NCBI GenBank assembly: GCA_023213395.1
Contig: CM041465.1
Location: 197,291,741 to 197,355,740, forward strand
Source: Cycas panzhihuaensis
Taxonomy: Eukaryota; Cycadophyta
Reading direction: 5' to 3'
Length of the DNA: 64,000 nt
The position numbers and the translations under genes were made by a program. Below, piece by piece: positions 1 to 12,224 of the stretch. How positions within the stretch are numbered: the first letter of the stretch is position 1; each line of letters begins with the position of its first letter. The notes below the pieces were generated by a model, which saw nothing but the letters and a program-made list of their open reading frames with translations, ran no database searches and was not told where the DNA came from.

Positions 1-781
1 AATTAACTAAAAAGCAATAAATTTCAAACTTGGAAATGGCAAGGGTTTCGTAAGATCCACTCACTAGATCTGGCTTGACCGTCGCCATCTCATCTCTGGG
101 TCAGAATCGCTGCCTCTATGCTCGAATCGACGGCTTGATTGCCTCTCGCATGCCTCCGGTTTCGAAGGCCCGCATCGTAAGGAAAAGGCTCTGGTTTCGC
201 ATGAGAGCTGCTGAAAATGAATCCGATTTTCATTGGTTTTCCTTATTTAGGCGGGGGCCTCGACAGGCACTTCTTCCGTTTTTGGTCCCGTGACAGTCGT
301 TGGGACCGTCTCATTGCCCTAATAGCCTTTGCCTTCTGGCCCTGTCACCCATTGTGCTCCATGGACGCCCTTTCTGCCCTTTCTTGTAAGGGCATTTATG
401 GCGCCTCATTATCGCACTTTTGTTAGGGCCCTTCTGCATCGTTTTGCGCGCTACTCCTGTGCATGCCCGAGTTTATACTCGTTTGGCTTGTTTCACTGCC
501 CTGAACTCATTTTTGCAGCCCTTTCTCGTTCCTGGGGTCCTTAAGGGAAATGCTCCTCCGGTCTGGGGGCATGTTTTGCTTCCCAAAGCAACCTTTGGCA
601 TTCTAGGGCGTCTTTTCTCTGCCCACTCCCAGCCAGTGGCCAGATTGCTTGCTTTCATTCTTGGGTAACCTCATTGCTAGGTCCTCCTACCATTCCCAAA
701 TCTCAAGGCTTGCCATATCTCGAGTCTTTGTTTTGCTTTCATTGTTATTTGTGTGTGATTACTAGAGCTTAGTATCCAGCC
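1..781 (+). other. Leader/spacer upstream of RNase H copy A
   Basis: This stretch corresponds to 5880-6642 and 33390-34168 in the other two copies. It starts with a conserved block around 'atggcaagggtttcgt', followed by a TATA-like 'ccttatttaggcggggg' near 240 (copy B has the better TATATAGG). Short ORFs exist in several frames, but none is conserved across copies, so I do not call a gene. It may be the 5' untranslated or promoter part of the RNase H transcript. Confidence 0.5.
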
Positions 782-1197
782 ATGTCTCTCCTCATTTTAC
801 CGATGGTGGAAGTCGCAAGAACCCCGGCCTTCCACTGTGGATTCTTCGTAGCCCCTCCAGACATGATTTCTTGCGTTCCGGAGTCTTTCTTTCCAAGGCT
901 ACTAATAACGAAACTGAGTACACGGCCGTTATTGAGGCCCTTACCGATGCTCTCTATTTCCATTATGGGTCCATTGTGTTGTTTTACGATTCTCAGGTCA
1001 TGGTGTCCCATCTCACCCAGGTTTACCAGGTGCGATGCCCTCACCTGAGAACCCTCGTGTCTGCTGCCAAGTCTCTCCTGGCTCGTTTCTCGTCAGTGGA
1101 TATTCAGCATATCCCTAGGCACCTCAATGCTGAGGCTGATAGCCTCGTCCGCCTCATCCTTGAGCGTCGCCTCCCTCTTCTAGACGACCGCCCCTGA
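782..1197 (+). pseudogene. RNase H type I domain, copy A (element-encoded, frameshifted)
   Basis: This is an element-encoded cellular/archaeal-type RNase H that would remove RNA from RNA:DNA hybrids during reverse transcription. The start ATG at 782 matches copy B. One T is missing near 797 compared with copy C, so the first catalytic Asp block (TDGGSR) falls out of frame with the start. The rest is open to the TGA at 1195-1197. It shows TNNETEYTAVIEAL (catalytic Glu block), FYDSQVMVSHL (Asp) and IQHIPRHLNAEADSLV (His/Asp block). The length of about 138 codons suits a single RNase H domain. No RT or integrase is adjacent. The fold is the one seen as the extra RNase H of Tat-lineage Gypsy elements, but here it stands alone, about 0.8 kb before an LTR. 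Family is well supported; function is lost by the frameshift. Confidence 0.82.
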
Positions 1198-1975
1198 GGC
1201 TTGCTTGGCCAGCCCACGCCTAAGTCTCCAGTTGCTGTTAGTTAGATGTGCTTGCTCTATTTGCTGGATGCCCTCCTACTTCATGTTGTACCTCGGCAAC
1301 AGGGGCATCCCCTTTTACTTGCTTATTTCGCCATGTGTCGATGTTTAGACGACGCGTAGGCAGCCCCTACGTTGTCCTCATCTTCGTCTCCCTTGTCCAT
1401 GCGTTCTGCCACGACACTTGCCTACGCCCTTGGTCCACGTGCTGCTCTTTATTGCTTATATATATATATATATATGCATGTGCTACTTATATCTGTGATT
1501 GCCAGCATTCGCCATCACGTTACGCTTCCGAGCAGTGAGGCTCTACTGCCAAGAGGGCAGTGTTTCCCAGCTACTGGGAATGGACTCGAGACACATCGAC
1601 GTAGGTTTGTTCAGGTATATTTTCTTACTTTTCTCGCTCTTGCTTGATTGAGGTTATTTAGAGTAGGTTGCTTGACATATACCTGCCTGCACGCATTGCT
1701 TTCTACTTACTCATAATGCATGCTCACCAAGACACCATCACCCCATGACGACTCACAATGGGGCATTCCTCACGAATGCTATACCTCAGATGATGGCGTA
1801 CCACCCACCTGTCTCTACGGTCCTCCGGGATGTTTCACAATTTTATTTGCCTCACATTTACATGTGGCTTATGTTGCAGTCCTTCCTAAGTCTGATTTAA
1901 TCCTTAGTTAGGACTCTTTGCATTGTTTTGGGTACTTGCCCACTGCCTGGGCATCCCCTCAGCTGGCCTGACTCA
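1198..1975 (+). other. Untranslated tail between RNase H A and LTR A, with (TA)9 at 1457-1475
   Basis: There is no credible gene here. The segment aligns with 7066-8003 and 34591-35484. At the same internal position each copy carries a TA microsatellite followed by 'gcatgtg' or 'acatgtg': about 9 units here, 71 units in copy B and 4 units in element C. Confidence 0.6.
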
Positions 1976-4071
1976 TGTTTAGCCTCTATTTTTACCTCAA
2001 AACCCCGATATTTCGCTCATTTTCTTTTTTGATTCCAGTCGACATCACAGAACTTAATCTGCATCAGAGTTTGCCACGGTACGACTGTTTGAAATTTAAA
2101 AAGAGAGAACCACGTGACAATTTCCGCTTTTTTCGCGAAACTGCCGCGTGGCATCGTTTGATTCGAGATGCCCTGACATCCTCAACGTTCACCTGCTCTG
2201 AACAGGGGATAAAGGGGATTTTTACCCCCCATTTTGGAGATCTTTTGCCCATTTTTCAAACTTCTAAGAAGAATTTCTAACCTCTGCACAAGGAAAACAC
2301 ATAGAAACAGAAAACTTCATACACAGCAACTGGAGAAGGTAAAGTGGGCTACCATCAACTGGATTTTGCAGGGCCATTGCTGCCCCCTACTGCTCTCCAC
2401 AGCCAATTCCATTCTTCTTGCAGGTGCTTAAGGATTCAAGAGTCTTCTTCACCCAAAAAGCAGTTTCAAGGATAAACTCTAAAGCTCCAAACTTGTAAGG
2501 AGCTTCCTTCATCCATACCCTTGCAAAAACTACTCATAACCAGCCTCTGGTTGTTATTTATCATTGCTCCAAGTGGCAAAGTGCATGCTTAATCTCCCCA
2601 TGTAAGGTACTTCTTGGTTTTTACTTGCAACTTCTTATTTTTTCCTTGCAACTCTCCTGTTTTTACTTGCAAGTAGTTCACCTCTTTCTTTTTTCTGTTC
2701 TGTTTTATCTTCTTTTGCTCCTAAATGAGTGTGATCCCAGTTAGCCACAGCTCTCCCATAGTGTTGTTCTAGACTAGGGGTACTTTCCCGGTGCTTCTTT
2801 GGAGTCCCTCCATTTTCTCTAAGCTCTCTTTCACTCTTTCCTTAGTTAGCCGGTGTAAAGGTGTACACACGAGGATTCGAGGGAGGTAGGCAGGGTTCCA
2901 TCCCCCATTGATATCCTTCTCCCCAAGGGTTTCGTCCCTTGTCCTCTTCCCTTTACCACCCACGCTTTCCTAAGGAACGGGCTAAGGAAGTTTAGGGGAT
3001 TTTGTTAGGGCATTCCGACCGGCCTAAGATAACCCATCCCCATCTCATTGCCAACTAGTGTTTCCTTCCCGAACTCTGTGGAGACCTCCCGTGGGTGAGT
3101 TAGCCATCCTGAGGCTATACTCAGTCCCATTTCGTATGTTTTTATGGTACATGGTGGTGTGGGAGTTTCCCGTATGTTGTTATTTCATTTTGTTACATTC
3201 CGATGCATAGTTTAGATCTTAATTTCGGTTGATTTCAGTTTATATATACATATATTTCTTGGTAGATCTTGCAGCCTCTCATCTGAGAGAAAGGTGTCTT
3301 TCTTACTTGTTTACAGGATCACGCCACATGAGCTAAGACGTGGGATGAGCCCGTTGCCGGTTAGCTCCCCGCACGGTACTTCCCTTTCTTTAGTTTCGAG
3401 CTTTCCGTTTTTTCCGTTTCATTTGCTTTTTGCATGCTTAAGGGGAGGTAAGTGAACCCCTCTTCCATCGCATCTGGCAACTACCACCGATCAGCGTCGC
3501 ATGCACGGAGAACGGAGAAAGAAGGAGCGGGACTTAGAGAGACAAGCTGCACCTCCACTCAAACGCTGGATCCAGGTATTCCCCTCGCTTCCCACGTGTT
3601 TCCTTTTGCGCTGCTTCCTTTTCATGCATTTGTCTGAATAGATAAGAAATAATAAAAGAACATAAAGGATAAAAGGGGAAAACATTCATCTTTTGCATTA
3701 TTTCCTGCTTTACATAGCATAGCGTAGATAGCCCATTTGTATCGTACTCGAGCCACCCTTTCGTCGCACCTTTCACCACATCTGCTTGCATATTGGATTA
3801 GTTGCCCCTATCTTTGTTGCCTTCTTATTGCCTTGAGAAGACGCAACATGCAAGGTGTTTACTTTCCTTCCCGGCCATCCGAAGGGTAGGAAGGCCTTGT
3901 TTTTGCACGACTACCTGGAAGCAACCAGGCACCTTGTAGTCCCGAACTCGCGCCTCCCACAAGACGGGACGTCCTGCGAGGTGAGATCCTCGCTGCCTAG
4001 CTTAGTTAGCATAGTGCATTTTTATGTCTTTTTGCTAGACGTAGGATCACCGCCCCGTAGCGAGCGTTTCA
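1976..4071 (+). repeat. LTR A of the Tat-like composite
   Basis: It aligns along its length with LTR B (8004-10054). It also aligns more distantly with the element C LTR, by conserved order of blocks: the 'tttgccacggtacgactg' module, 'tttccgctttttt', 'gagttagccatcctgaggct' near 3100, 'aggggaggtaag' near 3440, and 'ggccatccgaagggtaggaagg' near 3875. The start is taken at a TG near 1976 by analogy with element C. The end is taken at 'gtttca' (4071), where similarity to LTR B stops. No coding region is supported inside. Boundaries could be off by tens of bases. Confidence 0.65.
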
Positions 4072-5452
4072 CCCCTCTACATAGACCTGAGGGAACATCT
4101 CCCTTACCATAGCCTCAACGAGCCTCCTAATCTCTGCAGCACCTGCTAATGCAACATGCCATGTATCCGTGAATATCCCACTGCATACCATGATAAAATA
4201 AAATCAAGTATTTATCTAGATGTCAAACAACTAAGGAAACGGTTAGGTCTCACCTGCCATGGCCGCTGGCTCCTTTGCTCGAGTGACATCCTCGTCTCCT
4301 GGCTCTCCGCCAGCTACGGGTACCTCGTCCTTGGGTACCTCCTCTGCCTCAACCTCGCTCCTCATAGGGACCAATTCAACTCTCACCTCTTTGGATCTCA
4401 TCACGATCCATAGCCTACGGGCCCTAGTCATCGGCCCCCTGCTCTCCTGAGCTGCCCCTGATGGGCCTGCCTCTCCTCCAGCAGTCCCGGATGGTCCTGC
4501 TGCTCCTCCTGCTGATCCTGATGGACCTGCCCCTCCTGTAGGTCATGATGGGCCGACCCCATCTCCCCCATCATCGCTATCATTATCATCATCATCGTCT
4601 ATGGGTGCTCCTGCTCTACCCACCTCGTCGTCGCTCTCCCACCTCACTGCCCTGTATGGCTCTGCTGAATAGTCTATCAGGATGAGGAGGTCTAGTGACG
4701 TCGCCTCTACCGACTGACAGACATGGGTCTGGTCCTCTGTCCCTCGAAGTTATGTCTGCCATCTGTGGACCATCAATGCCCACTCTGTTATGGGGTATGG
4801 TCCCCTCGTTGGTGCCACTGCCACAAAATGGTCGAAAAACCAAAGATCAAGTAGCGTGTCAGATGATAATCCTCCTCTGCCAGAACTCTGGATGGTGTCT
4901 AGTTGCGTGACGAGGTTCACTGCGACCAAGGTGGCCCAATCCATCCTCTCGCCAAATTTCATAGCTAAGCGCACAGATCTATCCAGCCTTCGGGTATCTC
5001 CCTATAGTTCTATTTCTGGGAGATCTAGAACAGAATGCATAGTATGATCAACTTCCTCACCCGAGGAATCTTGGACATAAGCATAGTATAGAGGGCAACT
5101 CCCCTCTGCTCCCACTTGTAAGTCCCTGTAAAACTGGCCGCTTTCTCCGTAGGCCGCCTGCCAGTGGCCCCAACCTCACCGGCCTCCCACCACCGGAACT
5201 CCTGAATCACGGGATATCTCTTAGGGTGATCGTCACGTCACCTATCTGGGGCAAGTGAAATACGTGCCCCCGTCAGTCCCAGTGTAACATAATGTCAACC
5301 AGAAGCCTCTAGTCTGATATGAACTGAGGTGTCTTAAGGGCCTTATATAGGCCACACCTCTACAGAGTCACCTTGTCCTCTTGGAACACCATCTCCATGT
5401 AGCTCAGTATAGGCATGCTGGCATTTTTGTAGTTATCCACCACAATAACTAC
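4072..5452 (-). pseudogene. Antisense PMD (aminotransferase-like plant mobile domain) gene, unit A-B
   Basis: The minus strand encodes a PMD-like protein. Reading from 5452 downward it shows a VVIVVDNY block, then RLLVDIM, then FHLPQIGDVTITLRDI, which matches the family's FHLP..GE.TITL.DV signature. Further on are KWEQRGVALYTMLMSKIPRVRKL and LLDLWFFDHFVAVAP, the latter like the family's 'LWxxEHF' block. The C-terminal part is acidic (EVEAEEVPKDEVP). An intron is likely at 4143-4253: the donor reads GGCAG/GTGAGA, the acceptor TTAGCAG/GT, and exon 2 begins AEIRRLVEAMVREMFPQ. Element C has an intron of nearly the same length at the same place. Several in-frame stops make this copy dead. Exon 2 is cut short at 4072, where LTR A begins. 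PMD proteins in plants act in silencing and development, and copies are known in transposons; the role here is unknown. Confidence 0.72.
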
Positions 5453-6642
5453 CTGCAATCACCAAAAGTCAATCAAGGTCAGCCTCCTAGCAGTCATCTA
5501 TGCTCTTGGCTATCTCTCTTCTTTTCTTGCTCGAATTTGGGGCTGGCCTCTTTATTTTTTCCGGCTTTTTATATCAAGGCTAAACTTAGCGGTATCGCTA
5601 AGTTTAGGGTGGGTCCTGCGGTGATCGTGATCCTGTAGCGATCCCACATCCAAGATCGTAGCACCGCGATCTTGGCCATGGTATGAATGGCAACCCCCCT
5701 AAAAAGGGAGGTTTCTACCCAGAAAATCATAAAATTTCTTGTGGTGGACCCTCAGGCCCACCGACTGTGGCTCCCTAATGCCCAGGTCCTCGCCTCTTTC
5801 TGGGTCTAATTCGGACTCCGAGAGGCATCCAATTGCCTATAAGGGGCATAAAAAATACATTAAAATTGACAAAAAGTAGTGAATTTAAAACTTAAAAATG
5901 GCAAGGGTTTCGTGAAATCCACTCACTGGGTCTGGCATGACCATCGCCATCTCGTCTCCTTGGTCGTACTGGCTCTCGCTATGCTCTGATCTGATGGTTG
6001 GATCATCTCTCGCGTGCCTCTGAAGTCGGGCACCACTCCGCGTTGTAAGGAAATGGCTCTGGTTTCGCACGAGTGTCGGTGAAAATGAATCCGGTTTTTA
6101 TTCGATTTCCTTATATAGGCGGGGGCCCCGACCGGCACTTCTTCTGTTCTTGACCTCGCGACAGCCGTTGGGACCATCTTGTTTCCCTGATCACCTTTGC
6201 CTTTTGACCCTGTCGCCCGTTGTGCTCTATGGACGCCCTTTTTGCCTTCTCTTGCAAAGGCATTTATGGCGCCCCATTATTGCACTTTTCTCCAGGGTTC
6301 TTCTATATCGTTTTACGCGCCGCTCCCGTGGTACCCGAGTTTATACTCATTTAGCTCATTTCGCTGCCCTGCACTCGTTTTCACAGCCCTTTTTCATCCC
6401 TGGGGTCCCTAAAGGAAATGCTCCCTCATCCAGGGGCATGTTTTGCTTCCCAAAGTAACCTTTGGTGTTTCAGGGCACCCTTTCTCCGCCTGCTCTCGAA
6501 TGGTGGTCGATCTGCTTGCTTTCATCTTTAGTAACCTTATTACTAGGTCCTCCTACCCTTCGCGGCCCATTTTTGCTTGCCATTTGAGTTGTTCTTTTCG
6601 TTTTGTCACCATTTGCTTGCTGCTAGGATTTAGTGTTCAGAC
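5453..6642. promoter_or_regulatory. Divergent spacer between antisense PMD and sense RNase H B
   Basis: The two genes point away from each other across about 1.2 kb. On the minus strand 'gatataaaaagcc' (about 5563-5577) is a TATA-like box about 110 bp before the PMD coding block. On the plus strand 'ccttatataggcggggg' (about 6109-6125) is TATA-like, roughly 520 bp before the RNase H ATG. Two perfect hairpins sit at 5580-5675. The block 'ccctaaaaagggaggtttctaccc' (about 5697-5720) resembles the sequence after the TATA box in the element C LTR. A bidirectional promoter is an inference from layout and motifs. Confidence 0.45.
5580..5675. other. Two adjacent perfect inverted repeats in the divergent spacer
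   Basis: The first has arms CTAAACTTAGCG and CGCTAAGTTTAG (5580-5591 and 5596-5607) with a 4-base loop. The second has arms CCAAGATCG and CGATCTTGG (5650-5658 and 5667-5675) with an 8-base loop. Element C has a weaker but still foldable version at about 33154-33182. Confidence 0.85.
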
Positions 6643-7065
6643 ATGTCTCTTTACATTTTTATCGATGGTGGAAGCCGAGGTAACCTTGGGCCTTCCGCCG
6701 CTACATGGATTCTTCGCAGCCCCTCCTGACATGCCTACCTATGTTCCAGAGTCTTCCTTCCTAAGGTAACCAATAATAAAGCTGAGTACACAACCGTTAT
6801 TGAAGCCCTTACCGATGCTCTCCGTTTCCATCGCGGACCCATCATGTTACTTTGTGATTCTCAGGTTTTGGTATCCTATCTCACCCAGGTTTACTAGGTG
6901 CGATGCCCTCAGCTGAGAATCCTCGCCTCAGCTACCAGATCCCTCCTGGCCCGTTTCTCATTGGTTGAGATTCAACACATCCCTCGGGACCTCAACGCTA
7001 AGGCAGACGGTCTCGTCCACCTCATCCTTGAGCGTCGCCTCCCTCTTCTTAGCGATCGCCTTTGA
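6643..7065 (+). pseudogene. RNase H type I domain, copy B (full length, two stops)
   Basis: This is the best preserved of the three RNase H copies. The frame is kept from the ATG at 6643 to the TGA at 7063-7065, about 140 codons. The tetrad is visible: Asp in FIDGGSRGNLGPSA, Glu in TNNKAEYTTVIEAL, Asp in LLCDSQVLVS and Asp in IQHIPRDLNAKADGLV. Two in-frame stops interrupt it: one after LRSPS, and a TAG at 6895-6897 where copy A has CAG. Only the RNase H fold is present. The GNLGPSA and TNNxAEY blocks resemble cellular or archaeal-type RNase H (the Tat 'aRH') rather than the Gypsy RT-linked RNase H. It lies downstream of the divergent spacer and about 0.94 kb before LTR B. Confidence 0.85.
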
Positions 7066-8003
<938 letters not shown>

Positions 8004-10054
8004 TGTCTGCTATTTTTATTCTTTTTTTGTTACTAGTCTAGTATCATCAAGAACTCGCCAGATTACCAGCACCACCAAGTTTACCATGGTACGACTGTTT
8101 GAATTTCAAAAAAGAAAACCATGCGGCAGTTTCCACTTTTTTCGTAGAACTGCCACATGGTGCCTGTCAATTCAAGTTGCCCTGATATCCCTAACGTTTA
8201 ATGAATAGGGGATAAAGGGGAATTTTCCTCCTCATTTGGAGATCTTTTGCCTATTTCTCTAACTTTGCTGCTAAAACTTCACATAGAAAGACATACTGTA
8301 CATTCACAGAAACCTATCACAAAGGAGAAGACACTACTATAAGCTGGATTTACAGGGACCATTGCTGCCCCACAGCTCTTAACAGTAGACTCCACATCTT
8401 CTTGCAAGTGATCAAGGTTTCAAGGAAGATTTCTACCAAAAGCTCCTCAAAAGGACCAACTACCAAGGTTCCAAGTTTACAAAGATATTCCCACACTTCA
8501 TTCTTGCAAAAACCTGCCACTGTTATTCTCCATATGCTAGTTATTTATGCTATTTCCTAACAGCAAACTTATGTTTAATTCTCCCCCAACAAGGTACTCT
8601 CTACTCTTACTTGCAATTTATGTTGTTATTATTTCCTTTATGTTTTGATGAATAAAATTCTAGTTTATGTAGCTTTATGCTGTTGCACTTGATTAGCACC
8701 ATTCCCTTTTTTCTTTTGAGGCATTGCTATTTTTTCCAAATCATCCCTTTCAACCCTTTCTTGGTTGGCTATTGCAGAGGGGCAATATAAAGAGGATTTG
8801 AGGGAGGTAGGCGGGGTTCTGTCCCCCTTGCTGCCCTTCTCCCTAAGGGTTCCATCCCTTATCCTCTTTCCCTTTGTCTTTAGTGCCTTCTTAGGAATCG
8901 GGTTAAGGGAATTTAGGGAATCTAGTTTTGGTGTTAAAACTAGCTACTGCAACCTGCTACACGCCTTGCCCAAAATTCCATCTCGCTTGTTGGGCCCTAC
9001 CTAAGCCCTAAACCTTTCTGTTGCTCCCTTCTTTGTTACTGTTTGTTACCCTATGACCTTGTTGTCAACCTATTTCTCCTTTCTGAGTTCCGTGGAGATC
9101 CTTTGTGGGTGAGTTAGCCATTTCGAGGCTATACTCTTTTCCTTTTTGGGTGTGTTTATGGTATATGGTGGCGGGAGTTTTTATTGCATGTTGTCATTTT
9201 ACTTTGCTACATATTGATGCTTAGTATAGATTTATGTAGCTCTATTTGATTTTAGTATGTATCTTCAGTGTATTTTGTGGCCCCTTTTCTGAGAGGGAGG
9301 TATTCTCCTAACTTGCTTGCAGGATCTCGTGTTAGTGGAGTGGTGCGTGGAACGAAACCCATTGTAGGTTAGTTTTACGTGTGGTGCATTCTTTATTATT
9401 TCATGCTTTTGCTTCTTTTCCGTTTTTTGCTTTGCATGTTTAAGGGGAGGTAAGTTAGCCCCTCTTCGGTTGCTTACAACAACTATCACCGACTGGCATC
9501 GCATGCACAATGAGCAGAGTAGAAAGGAGCAGGACTTAAAGGGACGAGCAGCACTCCACTCGGGCACCAGATCCAGGTACTCTTCTTATTCCCTACATAT
9601 CTCTTTTACACTGTTGTCTTTTATACATCTGCTTGTATAGTTAGGAACATGTAAATAATTAAAAAGGGGAAAAGGAATGTGTATTTATTTTACATTGTTT
9701 CCTACATCGGTTAGCTTAGCATAGTTGGATTGTTTACATTGTGTTAGAGCTACCCTCGTTGTACCCTCTTTTGCCTATGCCTATACGTTAGTTTGCTTGC
9801 TTTTCCATTTCGTTGCCTTCTCATTACCTTGAGAAGACGCAATGTGCCATGCGCTTTCTCCTCTTCCCAGCCATATGAGGGGTAGGAAGGCCTCGCCAGA
9901 CGGCCACTGAAGCAACCATGCACCTCAGAGTCCCGGACCGCACTCCGGCATGGATGCTCATGAGGTGAAGTCCTTGCTACCTAGTTTAATTAGTTTTACA
10001 CATTTTATGCCCTTTTGCTAGACATAAGGACACCACCCCATAGCAAGCATTTCA
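8004..10054 (+). repeat. LTR B of the Tat-like composite
   Basis: It matches LTR A block by block, for example 'gagttagccatttcgaggct' near 9110, 'aggggaggtaagttagcccctc' near 9440 and the 'gccatatgaggggtaggaagg' block near 9875. The start is set at a TG before 'tctgctattttt', which resembles the start of the element C LTR ('tgctattttgg'). The end is at 'catttca' (10054); the next base begins Copia integrase sequence, giving a sharp junction. This side of the composite therefore appears to be inserted in, or fused to, the Copia element. Confidence 0.68.
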
Positions 10055-12224
10055 CTTTCCTTGAGAAGTCATCTATGAAGGTAATGAAATACCAACTACC
10101 ATTAAGAGATTGGGTGGACATAGGCCCACAAATATTAGAATGTACCAACTCTAATGGTTGTGAAGCTCTCCAAGCATTCTTGGAAGGGAATTTTTCTCTT
10201 TGCTGATTTCCCTTTAGGCATGCCTCACATATGTTCTGATATCTCTTGATTTTGGGTAGGTCATATACCATTTTGAGCCTAGACATGAGATTCAAGCTTT
10301 GCATATTTAAATGACCTAAACATTGATGCCATAGGTGGTCTTTGGATCTATTTGTGGTCAGTTCATCCTTTGAGTGGGAGCATTCTCTTGGTTCATGTAT
10401 GCAAGGGAACTCTTCCTCAATTGCATCCTTTTCCTTACCACATTGAGTTGTGTTGGCCATTGAGTACGATTCATGTTGGGAAGTAATGGCAAGAGGGACT
10501 CCATCTAGTCTATATAATCCACCATATTTATGTTAGCATGGTTTGTAATTCTACAAATGCTCTAGCTAAAGAGGACATCTAAGTTCTACTTATCCATTTG
10601 ACTGATGGAAAGTAGGTTCATCTTCATACTAGGTATAAGGAACACATCACTGATGTAGCGTCTAATATTGGATTTCTTTAATGTGATTGGTGCCCTACCA
10701 ATTTTGGTCACATTGTAAGTCATGTTATCCCCAAATGTGACTGTTTGAGTGTTGATTGGTTAGGTCTCCTCCAACATTTTTTTAGAATCTGTCATGTGTC
10801 TTATTGTACCAGAATCAAGAAGCCATGTGGTCCCATCAAGCTGAGAGGATAATGCTACAAAAAATAAGTTATGGGAGGAGGAGTCTTGACCATCTTCCAT
10901 ATTTCCACCTTGTTTTTGATTGTATTATTGGTTCCTTTGATTCCTACTGGCGAACCATTGCCTATTTTGAGGTCTTTAACCTTGTGTGGGCCTTAGATTC
11001 TAATTTTGCTAATAAAATTGGCCTTGAGTTTGATATGATGGCCCCCTTATGGGCGGAAAGGGCCTCCTTGTTGTTGAACTAGACCACCATATTGATAATA
11101 AGGGGCTCCTTATTGTGGAAAGGGGGCTCCTTGAGGAGGGCATGGTCCTCCTTATTGATAAGTAGCTCCTTGTCTTTGTTGATTGTAATTAGGGACTCCT
11201 TGTTGATAATTAGGGAGTTGATAGACTAGTCCATGTGCTTGGCTCTCTTGATTTTGCAAGAGTTGCAAATCAACTTATCTTCTTTAATATTTAACAACTA
11301 GGTGTCTAGGTTTTCCACAGTAGAGACAGGTAACATTTTGTTTACCCTACTAATTCTTTTGAGACATTCTCTATGGTTGATGCTGTAACTGTTGAAGTTG
11401 CTGATTTGGACATGAGGAGGAGGAGGAGGTGCCGATAAAATGTTGCTGAGTTGGCTATTGATATAACTCTTATGAAATAGAGAGAAAGTCCAAGAGTTGA
11501 GCTAGGTCTTGTTGCTGACTAAGTTGTTGGGCTGCTCTATTAACAGTCTTGTCCTTTTTTGAGTTTTAGGCTGCAAAGGCTGGAGCTGAGTCAGCTGTTG
11601 ATGTCACCCCTAGTCAATTAAGAATATTTTCCTCTTGTAGCAAGAGTCCCTCAAAGGTTATAAAGTCTATCTTAGAGTAGTTATCATGTTAACTTAGAGA
11701 TAAAGGAGTTGTATTCAATAGGTAAAATGTTTATAATGCTTGAGATTAGATCATGGTCGGAAGGTGGCTCACCAAGGATAATCAATTAGTTTCTAATAGT
11801 TTTAACTTCAGTTAAATGATTTGAAATGATTCTAGTAAAAGGCATGGAAAATAGGCGAGCCTTAAGGGCAAGAGACCTAGATTTGTCCTTCCTCTCATAA
11901 AGTGAACAAAGTATGGTCCAAGATTCATTTGAGCATTGTGCTATTTTAATGTTTTGATCCACTTGGTCTTCAACTGCTAAGTGGAGGAATGGATAATGCT
12001 ATGTTATCCTTAGCTTTAAAGTTTGCTAAGGCTACAGGATTAGGTGGAATAATTTTAGTGGGATCATTTGGATCTTGAGTAGGCTTAGGCATGGGTATGT
12101 CCCCATTGATATAGGCCCAAAATTCATTCATAATAAGCAAGTTTTTAACTTACTTTTTCTAAGGTATAAAGTTATTAATACCATTAAGTTTGATGTTGTT
12201 GGAAAGAAGCATTTGTGCTGCCAT
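10055..12224 (-). pseudogene. Copia gag-protease-partial integrase polyprotein
   Basis: The start at 12224 gives MAAQMLLSNNIKLNGINNF, the usual Copia Gag opening, followed by FWAYINGDIPMPKPTQDP. A zinc knuckle, CLYCGKPRHLVVKY (about 11300-11340), has its last Cys replaced by Tyr. A Q/G-rich linker follows. The protease block WLLDSGTIRHMTDSKK (about 10790-10830) keeps DSG. Then comes MNLLSISQMDK, the GAG-pre-integrase block (HLWHQCLGHLNMQSLN, ICEACLKGNQ) in the open stretch 10005-10460, and the first integrase catalytic region (ITFIDDFSRKV). Frames are interrupted by stops and shifts. The reading frame runs straight into LTR B sequence at the left end. No RT was found. It would have produced virus-like particles and integrase in the cell; it is now dead. 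Confidence 0.82.

Noticed and set aside
5885-6177. Minus-strand ORFs over the start of the leader, with a similar one at 33445-33690
   Set aside because: A partial protein match between copies is explained by nucleotide similarity; frames shift between copies and no family fits. An upstream PMD exon remains possible but unsupported.
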